Both the position numbers and the translations under genes were made by a program. From Panagrolaimus kolymaensis (taxonomy: Eukaryota > Nematoda > Chromadorea > Rhabditida > Panagrolaimidae): a stretch of 64,000 nucleotides of DNA. Of this stretch, positions 11,306 through 22,531 are shown piece by piece. The stretch spans positions 3,348,001-3,412,000 of the forward strand of contig JAJQJQ010000022.1 in the NCBI GenBank assembly GCA_028622995.1. Direction: 5' to 3'. The stretch's first letter is position 1; every line of letters starts with the position of its first letter. Below the pieces are notes generated by a model, which was not told the origin of the DNA, ran no database searches, and saw only the letters and a program-made list of their open reading frames with translations.

Positions 11306-14300
11306 TATTTTTAGTGGAATTAGTAATCTGCAAAAAAATAAAACTAAGTTTCTTTGGAGAGAAACAGGTGATTACTACAGTTAGATAATATAAACACGAT
11401 TAAAAAAAAGAAGAAATGCAACTTCAAGAAAAAAATAACTTGAAATATTTCAAGAATATTTATTGTATCAAATTCTTTAAAAAAATCGAGATTGTAAACA
11501 CAGCAAGGCTTCTTCGTAAATTAAAAACAAAGTAAAATAAAAATTTAAATATGTAGTGCAATATTCCATCTCCTTTCATTATATTACAAAAATTTTATCG
11601 TGCAAAATGGCTTGAATTTACAATTAAAAACATTAAAAAATAAGGATCAATATTTTATTTTTAAAGAATTCGAGTTCTTTGAAATCACAAACAAGCATAA
11701 ATTACGGTGACTATAATCGATTAGGCCATTAACATAAATTTTCTAATGGGGTAATAAAAATATAAAAGATATGGCATTTAGAAAAAAAAATCTTAACATC
11801 AAAAATTCAAAAAGAAAAAACTCAAATTTTTATTCATCATCATTTTGGAACAACAGCCAACACCTTCTTGAGAAAATGGTTTCTTTTAACTTCCCACGCC
11901 TTCACACAAACACCCGTGTCTCTAAGACAATTAAATATTTTAAACAAAATTCCCAAAAAGTTCCAAGCTTTAGTTTCATTTTATTTTTTCCTCCCTCTCC
12001 TTATAATAATAAAAAAAGAACTCCTTCGTTGTCGGGGTAACACGACAGGGCCAATGCCGTGCCTTACGATCATTTCATATATTAATAATGAAATTCAACA
12101 ACTTTTTTTGGATGGAAAGAAAACAAAAAATCTAATTTGTATTTTTTTGTTGAAAAAAAATTAAAGGCATAAAAAAAGGTTCATTGCTGCACCTGTTTCA
12201 AATGTTGTCTCGGCTGCAGCTATGAAGAGAGAAAAGAAATATGTATGTAGACGAATGAATTTAAAAAAGTTGAGATGACCATTTTAACAAAAATTCAAAG
12301 ATTTATTAAAAAGCAACAAATAAAAAATGTGTGAAATTGCAAAATTAAAAGATTTGACTTTTTAGGGTTTTCTTCAAAAAAAACCGTGGTGAATATTAAG
12401 ATTTTTATGGCTTCTTTCATACACCTTTTACAGGCTTCCAAATCCTTTTTATTTTAAATGTAATTTTATGGATATAATCTGTGTTATCCATGTCGCTATT
12501 TTTTATGGTAAAAATTTCCTTTTTTAAAGCCTTCTCTAAATGGGTGAAGCATATTTCTTTATAGTCCAACATACAAAAAAAAGTTTTGGCCAAAGTATAA
12601 GTATGTAGATAAGTATTTGTGATTAATTTTATAATTTAAATACTGTAGATGTTTTTATAATTTCCAACGTTTTAGCAACAAAAAATTTATTTAACAACAA
12701 CATCTCATGATTTTCAAAAGCAATAGTTCGTTGAAAAAAATCAAAGTTTGAATCCATTTTTAAGGATTTTTGCGAGACTAGAATGAAGGAGTACTTTTAC
12801 TTGAGTTAAAAACAAACAAAAAATACATAAAAGAATACATACTTTTTTTAAATATTTTTCTTGTCAATTCGAATGTACTTTGTGATAGATTTTTATTTAT
12901 CTAAGCCGTCAGGTGTTTCTCTCATTTTGCAAGCTTATTGCGCAAGTTTTCTTTTTTTCCTTCGATCATCAAAAAAGCAAAAGAAAAAATGAACAAGAAT
13001 AAATATTTATGTATGTATGTTGTTGAAGCAAGTAAGTTAAGAAAACTTGTCGTTTTTAGCACTTTACAGGTTTAACTATAAAATTGTTCTCACTATTTCT
13101 TTAAAATTATATTGTATTTTTTTCGAAGTTTATTTTTTTTGTGGAAAATTTTTTGTAAAAAAATTGTTTATCTGCTGTATGTTTTAACATAAAATTTATA
13201 AAAAGATAAAAGATTTTGAATAATATGAGAAGTCCAATCTTTCCCAAAATAAAACTCTTTTGGAAATTTATTAGAAAAATTCAAAAATATTAGGATCCAT
13301 AATTTTCAGTCGGTTTTTCTAAAAGATTTGTGTGATACATATTTTTTATTGATGCATTTTTTCCACACCAATATTTCGTTTATCGTTAAAATTCACTCAA
13401 ATCGTTTCCAACTATAAATAAAAGCAAATCAACCCCAAAGCTTGTGAATAACAATGTTGTTTTAAACATAAGATTATTTTGAATAACCATCGAAATGTAT
13501 TTGAATTCATTTCCCAAAGTTCCATCCAAATGTTTTCCGTTTTTTAGTGTGGAGTACTTTTGCCGGAATTATTTTTTATAGTACATTGAAAATTGACTTT
13601 GGTTTATTTATCTTTTTTCTCACTTTTTATGTTTTCACTTTGTTGCTTCGAACTACAGTGTTATATAATTCAACGATGACATTTGTTTCACCTTTTATTT
13701 TCTTTCCTTAGCAACTTTCATGGATATTTCTTTTTTTTAGGAATTTATTGTTTTGACAACGGATTGACTTGACTCGAAACATAAACTACAAACAAAATGT
13801 TGGAAACCCTTAAAAGGTGAGTTCTTGGATATATTTGTTTTAGAAAAATACATACTAAATTTGTTATTGTTTCTGTTTTTGTTTTTGGATTCCTTTTTTT
13901 GTTGGCTTCCAAAAAAAGGATAAAAGGTGACCATTTTTGTCATCATTTACAAAAGGGGCTATTTATGCCTTCAATTACTATAAAGTTAAAGCTTATTGAA
14001 ATTTCAACAATCAGACACAGAACATTTCATTTTTCTCATCCACGAGACTTCTTAGTCTTTCGATAGTCATTAATTTTGGTCTTTACGATCAACAAAATTA
14101 GACACTACCATGGCCATTAAGAAGCGCTCAAGCTGAGCTATAAAAAAATTGCGTTAAAGCCCACAATTATTTCGCCAATTTTTTGTTGAATCAAACCATT
14201 CAAAAAATGTTGTTTGCGTAATTCGAAAAGAAAAAAGGATTTTACCCAAGCAACTTTCGTTTGCAATTTTTTTTTTCATTGCATCAAGGTCGTTTTGAAA

Positions 14301-15233
14301 AAAGAATCTTTCTTCTTTTCTCCGATCGCACAAATCTTGTTTGGCTTTAAAAAGACATCCATCCTTCCGACGTTGTACATCTCTATCTATCTATTGCCTT
14401 ATTCACGCGTATCCACAAAACTTGTTTCTTTTTAATTTTTTTTACTTTGCAATTTTGCTTATTTTTTGTCCCCATTGACTGTTTTTTTTTGTTGATTGGC
14501 CTATTCCTGTTTTCACTGAAAAATATGGAGTTTAAATTCGACCCTTTTCAAATGAAACGCATCCACGCCTTTCACTTTTCTTTGATTTTTCTTGCATCAT
14601 TGCCTTCCAAAAAAAGGATCCAGATAGAATTAAGCCACCCTTTTTTTTACTCACTTCGAAAATGTAGCATCATAAAATGGTAGACGAAATTTTCTTCTTC
14701 TTCAACGGGAAGTTTTAATTTCAACCGGTCTTGACCAAATGAAATATGCAGCATTATTACGTCGTTTCATTCTTGGGTGATATAACGTGTAAATATGATG
14801 TTATTTCGAGGCAATTTTTTTGTTTTGAAAAACTAAAATTACTCATACTTTGCGTCTTTTTTTATTTGCGCCTTCATTCATTTTATGAGGCATATTTTTT
14901 TTTGAGCCGATGTCTAAAACGCTTGGGACACCACTTACAACCTAGCAGTGAGAGCGGTCTTTCAAAATTATTATTACCTTTTTTTATTGCGCTTTTTCAT
15001 AATTTTTTTACTTCTTGTATTTCATGCTTTAAAACTTTAAAGTGATATTTTTTGTTATTTCTTTAAAAGGCAATACTTTTACTTTTAATAATCGTAAAGT
15101 TGGTCATAATCAAATTTTTTATGAAAGAGTTCATTCTAAATAGTTTATTTATTGCGAAAATTTATTTTTTATTGTTTTGTATAAAATTAAAGCTTTTTTA
15201 AAGAAACTTAACTAAAACTCATTTTTTAGCATC
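11306..15233. other. 3.9-kb intergenic region
   Basis: Spans the divergent 5' ends of the ankyrin gene (-) and the ceramidase gene (+). Mostly AT-rich. Two things stand out. One is a possible minus-strand 5'UTR exon near 12195-12222 (acceptor TCTTCATAG, donor CAG/GTGCAG). The other is a possible upstream ceramidase first exon at 13797-13816, described with that gene. Short ATGTATGT repeats occur near 13007. I see no independent gene. Confidence 0.45.
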
Positions 15234-16365
15234 ATGTCACCTTGGTTTGAATATGAATCAGGTCATGCTTGGTGTGAATCAGCTTATAAATATCAGACTC
15301 TTACATTTGTGGTATGCTTTTTTATCTTTTATTTAAGTTTAGTTAGAAACTTAACATTTTTGTAGGCTGAATTTGCGAATACTTTTACAAACTTACCAAT
15401 TATAATTCTACCATTATTAAATATTGCAATACTTTGGAGATATATTCGAGAAGTAAATTGGTTAATTTGCCTTCCCCATTTATTATTAACTTTCAATGGT
15501 TTCGCTTCATCTTATTATCATGCAACTTTAAACCTTTTTGGACAACTCGTCGATGAACTTAGTTTAGTTTGGCTCATCAATATGTGTCTCGTCGTTTATA
15601 TGCCAGTTATGAAATGGTTTCCTAAACAATATAAAGATCACATGTAATTTCTTATTGTCCTTGAACATTGTTGAATTAAAATTTCTAAAATATTTAGGGA
15701 TCGAATTCGATGGAGCATTATTGGTTTTACTGTTCTTTTAAGCGGTCTATGCTTCATTAAACCAAATTTAAATGCTTTAGCATTGATGACTTATTCAGTT
15801 CCAAGCATTTTTGTTATTTATTATGAAGGTTCAAAGTATGTTTTATTTTTTGTTTATTTTTTATTGTGTCGAAAGGCATAGGGAATGGTGGACTATGAAT
15901 GACCTTTAGGAAAGGAATTAAGTTCAAAGAGCGGATTTTAATCAGAGATTCTTGTTAAAAATAAATAATTATTTAATTTATTGTTTTTTTAGTGTTGGAA
16001 TTCCTGCAGCAGTTTCAACAACATGGAGAATATTTATTCTTTGGGGCATTGCATCCACTTGCTGGTTTTCCGATCGCCTCCTTTGCGATGTTTGGCTCTA
16101 TCTTGGTATTATTTACTTCTTTTTTTTTCTTGACTTCAAAAAAGCTTTTTTTTAAGGTGTTCCATATTTTCACGCCGTTTTCCATCTCATTAGCTCCATT
16201 GCTGGTTATCATGTTTTTGTGATGTTTTCCCTCGTTGATATTCAACGACGACAAAATGAGCACAAATTCATTCCAAGAGTTAAATATTTCCCTGTTGATA
16301 AAGCTGCATGGTACACAGTTCCTTATATTACTCTTTATGAAAGAGATTCAGCTCATCTTGAATAA
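15234..16365 (+). CDS. alkaline ceramidase
   Basis: Five exons, 15234-15311, 15366-15643, 15698-15835, 15993-16105 and 16157-16365, encode 271 aa, typical of the ACER family. The enzyme hydrolyses ceramide to sphingosine and fatty acid in the ER/Golgi membrane. The N-terminus has WFEYESGHAWCE then AEFANTFTNLPII. The zinc-site residues are present: SSYYHATL (Ser and His), LVDELS (Asp) and YFHAVFHL (two His). Several hydrophobic segments match the seven-TM fold. ATG 15234 follows a TTTTTTAG acceptor. An alternative upstream start at 13797 (MLETLK, GTGAGT donor) would splice in frame to 15230 and add eight residues. The gene is convergent with the acireductone dioxygenase gene, 226 bases apart. 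Confidence 0.93.
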
Positions 16366-16591
16366 TTTAGATAAATGGAAATCAATGTTTATTTATGCAA
16401 ACAAATGAAAGAAAAGAAAAGATAGCTTTGAGATTCAATTTTTTTCTTTGAATTTTATACAAACTTTATAATTTCCCTAAGCCATAAAAAATAAATACGA
16501 AGAAAAAGAAATAATTACAATCAGATACAAATAAATGAATTAAAAACAAACAAATAAATAAAAACCATTTTGAATTTTTCTTCAAAAATTT

Positions 16592-17253
16592 TTACCCTTG
16601 ATTTGATAAGTCTCTGGCCCCGAAGCGTTGAATCTTAGCAAAGTTCTAAAAATAATAAACGTTTTAAAAACGTCATTGTTAATTTTATGGTTAGATTTAT
16701 TCTGTATTTTGCTAATGGAACTGCTATTTCGAATAAGTCTAACGAGAAATATAAAAACATTGTTTGAAGTTCAAACTTACTGATGGAGTGGTTGTGCATC
16801 GATAAAGTTTTCCTTTAGGAATAATAATAAGATCACCACGTTCACAAAAAATCCGAACCCATTTATCATCTTCGTGTTCGACATCATAATACATTTGGCC
16901 CTCTAAAACCATGAAGATTTCAGCCTCATCCTTTTCAATGGGTTCATAAAGGGTTTCAAGCTTTTCATCCAAATCCATAATTTTTTCATCGAGAATTAAA
17001 ATATCTGTTGTAATTTGATCTGTTTCATTTCTTACACGTGAAAGTCGTTTTTTCATGGATAAAGTATCGCTCAAATCAACCTTAAAGAAATTGTATAATT
17101 GAACAACGGTGGATGAAAAATTTAAGTTACTTTGTAATGGATGACTCCAGCAAGGGTTTGGAGTTGATCAACGGTAAGAACCTTTGGCGGAAAAACATGA
17201 TGAGGCATGCGGCAATCGCCAATAGGATAAGGTTCCATATGCCAGATTTGCAT
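16592..17253 (-). CDS. acireductone dioxygenase family, probably inactive
   Basis: Three exons, 17253-17131, 17080-16781 and 16645-16592, encode 158 aa. ATG 17253 lies about 27 bases after an ATTTTCAG acceptor; longer upstream frames are intronic. The start MQIWHMEPYPIGDCRMPHHV, FPPKVLTVDQL, the YDVEHEDDKWVRI strand and GDLIIIPKG identify the cupin-fold ARD of the methionine salvage pathway. The usual metal-binding EHxHxxxE block reads YEPIEKDEAE (residues 86-95), and the later YHRF histidine reads LYRC (133-135), so the Fe/Ni ligands are gone. As I recall, C. elegans homologues such as T01D1.4 are described as probably inactive in the same way, so this looks like a nematode pseudoenzyme rather than a broken gene. 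Confidence 0.9.
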
Positions 17254-19224
17254 GGTGGTTTTATAAAGCTTCCTAAGTAACTGAAAATATGTATTAATGA
17301 AAGGGCACCAACAACAACGATGCAAAAACGAGGTAAAAAAACGGATATTTTTTTTGGCACACATTTAAAAAAATCTTATGAAATCCTTAAACTCAAAAAG
17401 GGAGGCTAAGTTTTGTGAACGTGGTGGAGCATCAAACCTTTTCATTTGTTGATGGCACTAATTATTATATGTTCAGCTATCGAGTAAAAAAAAATATGGG
17501 TAAATCATAGCATATGGGAAAAGAAATTTTAATAATGTTTTCTTTTCTGAAAATTAATTAATTCTCAACCAACTTTCTATTCATTCATTCTCCACTTACC
17601 AACCACATCGAGTTAAACCGATACCTCATCCCTTTTCTCTTCCAACTAAACCTTTTATTTTTGACCTTGGAACTTTGGAAGAAAAAAGAAACTTATCAGC
17701 TAATAAAATCAAAATGGAGGTAGAAAAAAATAATGAAGGAAGATGTGGTGGTGGCACAAAAGTTCAGATGGGCAACATAAAGTTGGAAACAAAAAAGCGA
17801 CAAAAAATGCAAAGAAAATTCGATAAAAATATATGTGTTAAAAACCCTTTTTAAATTAAAAATGGAACGAGACTTGGATTTAAAATTAATCAAAAAAAAG
17901 CGCATGATTTTTGTTTCATGCTCAAAACCGGAAAAAAAATAGCAGCTTCTGGATGATCTATCCTTTTCCAGTTTCAGCCGATTTTTTTTAATGCATACTA
18001 AAACACGAAGTTCAAATCTTGGAGTAAATTTTTTTAGCTTTTTTTCAAACACCCTTTTTTAATAGAAAAAAAAATAATAATATAAAATTTTCAATATTTT
18101 TAAAGTTCGACACGATTTTTTTAAACTCAAAAATGAGGGCGATTCAAGTGAAAGAGAGAAGGATTAAAGCATAAGATGAAAAAAATAAATAGAGGGATAT
18201 ATGCGAACGTGATATTTTTGAGTCGAACGTTGGTTTTTGTTGTATTGAAATAAAAAAAGAGTTTTGAATTGAGAAATGAGGCAGAAAAGCTGCTGATGCT
18301 GTGCTGCGATGCGGTGGCGGTCAATTTTTTATAATAAAAAATGGCTCAATTTTTACGAATTTAAATAAAATGGATACATTCATGTTTTAGAACGTGAGAA
18401 ATCAATGATACTAAAAAAATAAAATAACAAAAATTGAGAAAAGAAAAAAAATTAGTATTTATTTTTTCAAATCTCTCAACAATATTGATACGTGTTAATT
18501 TATTTGTAAAAGCACAAATAAAAAATAGCTTAATTAAAATAATTAAAAATCTCGCTTATGAGGAATCGAATTCAAAAGTTTAAATATTTAATAAACCTTA
18601 TGATCTTATTACCACCTCCAAATTATTGAGAGAAAATGTAGTGCATGAAAAAATGAGTGCTTTGATGCATTTTTTTTATGTCGGAATATTTACGAGAGAA
18701 TTTTTTTAGGTTATTTTCACTGCCCTTACACCACTTTGAGATACATTAGTTAACTTTATTTCTTATCTACCTCATTTATATTTCCTTCAAAAAAGAGATG
18801 AAAATATTTGACAAGCATATAAAAAAACGGAGAAAGAGGAATAATAAACGTGGTAAAAATCTCTTATCTAAAACAATCTCCATTTTCAGGACTTTTCTTT
18901 TTCTGAAATCGGCATTTCGTTTAAATAAACTTTTGCACGCTTTGTTATCCCTGATTCCAGTCTTGCTTCATATCTATTTATAAGAAAGCCGAGATAAATT
19001 AACACTAGATTCCAATGGTCAAAAATTATCCATGCTTTTAGTTCCGCTTACAAACTTCCTTGTATCATTCCATGATTCAACATACAGAAAAAGATATTAA
19101 AAATTTAAATTTACTTTATTACAAAGAAAAATTACATAAAATCAAACAAGCGAAAGGCACAAAATTAAATATAAAATAAAGAAATATTTTAACAGAGCAT
19201 AAATTAATTATTTATAATCACCGA
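17254..19224. other. 2-kb intergenic region
   Basis: Lies between the ARD start (-) and the asna-1 3' end (-). It is AT-rich and holds the ARD leader acceptor near 17281. Open frames on either strand (for example 17696-18052 and 18127-18324, minus) are low-complexity and lack splice partners. I see no supported gene. Confidence 0.5.
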
Positions 19225-20501
19225 TCACTGTTGAAGAGAAGGCTGTACAAGACGTTCACTAAATTCTTGGAGCAATTCACTTCCTCGAACTTCAGTTTCA
19301 AGTAATGGCAGTTTTGTAATATGGAAATCTTCTTCGTAAAGGTCATCGATCTGAAAATTATACCTTCACAATAACTTCTCTTTATGAAGATAACAAACCT
19401 GTAAAATATATTTGCTTTGAACCTTATAACGAGCATTACATTTCCTACATTCAATTTCACCACGATTATTTCTGTCAGGATAAAGAAGTTGATTAACAAT
19501 AATGTTTCGAGTGTCGATATCCTAAAAATTTACATAGAAATGTACTGTTATTTCTCAAAATTATGCTTACTTGTTTGAGAAGAGCTTGGATAAGACGTTC
19601 TGTTTCATACATCGACAAAAATTCAGCAATACATACGCAAACAAATGTTGTTACTTCAGGATCTTTGAATTGCTTATTGATTTCACGAACACTATCCAAT
19701 GTTTCACGCAATTTTGCTGTTGTTTCTTCAAGATTAGCATTCATTCCAATTAAAGCTCCCATTTGTTTTATCATCGGCATAAAGCTTGATTCCATTGAAA
19801 GTAATTTGCCAAGAGTATTTTCTAATGTTGATGGAAATTGAAGAAGACGTAAGGTATGTCCAGTAGGAGCTGTATCAAAGACAACAACATCAAAATCCAT
19901 GGATTGAACAAGCCTAAATATGGATGAATAATATCGCAGAGAATGAAAAAAGTAAAACCTACTTAATCATTTGAGCAAAACTTGCAGCTTCATCTATACC
20001 AGGTAAGCCTCCAGCGATTTGACTAATCATTTGTTTTCCAATAGACATAACATCTGAAATTAAGCTTTATCATCATACATCCTTTGAAAGAAAATCTTAC
20101 CTTCATTATTAGGATCCAAATTGGATAATCCATCACCAGTAACTTGGCCTTCAACTTCCTAAAAACTCATATGAATATAAATTTTTCAGAATAAAGACAT
20201 ACCATAGCATACAAGTTCATGAAACCATTAACAAGTGTGGGCTCTTTGTAGAATTTTTGATTAAATGCATCAGAAATATTATGTGCAGGATCGGTTGAAA
20301 TAATAAGAACACGATTGCGAACTTTAGCAAGCTGAATTGCTAATGAACAACTAAAATTAAGTAAGATTAAGAATAAATAAAAGACGAATATTCAAACCTG
20401 CATGTTGTCTTTCCTACTCCACCTTTACCTCCAACGAAAACCCATTTCAATGTTTCTTGTTCAATAACATTTCTAAGCGATGGTTCCAAAGTATCTGACA
20501 T
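19225..20501 (-). CDS. asna-1: ATPase ASNA1/Get3 (tail-anchored protein targeting)
   Basis: Seven exons: 20501-20398, 20350-20203, 20158-20101, 20053-19963, 19913-19571, 19521-19399 and 19350-19225, giving 330 aa, near the family norm. This cytosolic homodimeric ATPase carries tail-anchored membrane proteins to the ER. Visible motifs are the deviant P-loop [10 protein letters not shown], switch [13 protein letters not shown], switch [13 protein letters not shown] and the dimer zinc motif CRKC. The PGIDEA segment sits in exon 4 and [14 protein letters not shown] in exon 6. The exon 4 donor AA/GTAGGT is fixed by the in-phase IKLVQSMDF. In C. elegans the orthologue is also linked to insulin secretion. 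Confidence 0.96.
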
Positions 20502-22531
20502 GATAAAATTTTAATAAAATGACGATTTTCAAATGTATCTTTGAAACAATAAAGCTTTCAAAAAAAAAAGAAAGAAAAAAGAGTAAAACTATAAGAATTT
20601 GCTTTTCATCATAACACTCACTGGCAAAATGGTACCAACGCATTGGCTTACGTTGCTATCATTGAATTTCAATTACAATTACTGTAAGTTTTAAATATCT
20701 GCAATTACTTATCTATTTTTGTTTGTAACTTTTTAATTTTGTAAAATATCATCAATCGCTCTTTTTTGTTTGTTTAAAACAATAACAAATCTTAAGCTTC
20801 AATCAATCAAAATTCATAACCTTAACGCGATTTTTCAATTCGTTCTTACAACAACTTTAATAAATACATAATACATATTACATTGTTTCAAGAAAAATAA
20901 TAGCCACTTTACAAAGCAACAACAAAATATAAAAAGTTGATAAGAAGAAATCACTTTATAGCTTGGAAATTTTTGATGATTGGCTCGAAATATGATTTTT
21001 TATTATTTCGAATTGAAAGCCTATTTTTGAAGTGTCTATTATCTTACTGAAACCGTAATGCCATTATTAAAAAAAGTTAGTTGCTGTCTAACAAGATTTG
21101 ATTTTGCTGATAATTTTTCTTGGCTAATAATTTAAATAATTTGTGATAAAAAAAAGTTTAAAAACTTTGCCATATTTATTTTTTTATCGTATTTATTGTT
21201 GTTGATAATGGATTTAAAAATACCGCACTACCTTTTATTCTAATATCGCATTTTTTTGTAAAAATGTTTATTATAAATATGCTTATAAATCAATACTGTA
21301 TTCCTCATTTCTTTTGTGATTAGTAACCGATCAAAAGCTGGTTTCAAAGTTGTGTGAGAATTTTAACAATTATTTTACATTTCATTGAACTTATTTTTGA
21401 AGAATTTATAGAAAAAAATATATTAGAAAGACTAAAAACTAGAACTTCAAAAGCGAAAAATGTTTTTTTCTTCATGATGCTTCAAAAAATTCTCTCACAT
21501 TATGTCAGCAGCATCAGCTTATTTGTTTTTAGTTATGAATTATGTCTATGCCACAAAAAAGACACCTGGTGAAACGGTGACATTTATTTTTTTTTCTAGG
21601 AAGACACGCTTTTTGATTCATTTCATTTATTCGATTTCTTTGAATGACCTTTGACAGGCTTTTTTTTCTTTCAAGCAATCAAGCATTTTTTTGTTTGGAA
21701 GGGGAAGAAAGGACAAAAGGAAACTGACTCCTCAATGAAATAAATAATTTTCCTCGATTCACAATTCCATATAACAAATCTCATTGAACGGTGTTTGTTT
21801 TCAATCAGTTTTACTGTTGTTGTGGTACTCGATTTTCTACCACAAATATCTTTTTTTTTGTCGTCGATGAAAAAGAATGAGAGGGAAATTGTTGCAAACG
21901 TTTTAAAGAAAAATAAGGCGGAGTTCCTTTTCTTTCACTTTTCTGCGGGAGTGCGCATTTCTTCGCCTTCGCCGCCTGCCTCCATCTTCATTTATGTACA
22001 ATCAAAAAAAGGACATTCTTTTTTGGCACAAAAGGAAAGTGTATTTTTGAACGGTCATTTTTTTCTCCTTCATTTAAATGTTTGTTTGTTAAGTCCCTTG
22101 AGGGGCTTTAATTAATATATCGAGTAGTAGTTTTAAAAAGTTTCGTTTATGGCGTTAGCGTGATTTGTGGAGATTTGCGCAACTTTTGACATTTTTTTTA
22201 AATATTTATTTTCGCTGCCATTTTTGCATGCCTATAAATTTGTCATTTTTGCAATTTTTTGAGTAAAAACCAAAATGAAGGGATTTTAGGAAAAAAAACT
22301 TTTTACTTTCTTCTCCCATTTTTGTGGTGGTGCTGTATTCTTCTCGTCGTTGTTCATTTTCTTGCTGTCACCCTTTCTCTCTAGAGGCGCAATTTTTAGC
22401 CACATCAGGAGGTCTTCCACATTCATTTTACATACTTTTATTTGCAAAGAAATTTTTGAAGATTTTTAACTCAAAAGTTAAAAAGTTAGAAATTTGCCTC
22501 ATTTTTTTTTTGAGGCCAACCATCCATTGAA
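20502..22531. other. 2-kb intergenic region between divergent genes
   Basis: Lies between the asna-1 start (-) and the MEGF6-like start (+). AT-rich, with T-rich open frames only. It should contain both promoters, but no specific element is recognisable. Confidence 0.5.

Noticed and set aside
12195..12222. Possible 28-base minus-strand exon (TCTTCATAG acceptor, CAG/GTGCAG donor)
   Set aside because: Splice-like borders only; cannot be linked in frame to the ankyrin gene and may be chance or 5'UTR.
17122..17364. Open frames with Met upstream of the ARD start
   Set aside because: They run through an intron or leader; the conserved ARD N-terminus begins at 17253 after an acceptor.
18127..18324. 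Minus-strand open frame starting MTATASQHS
   Set aside because: Becomes T-rich and hydrophobic without a signal-peptide pattern; no splice links or homology.
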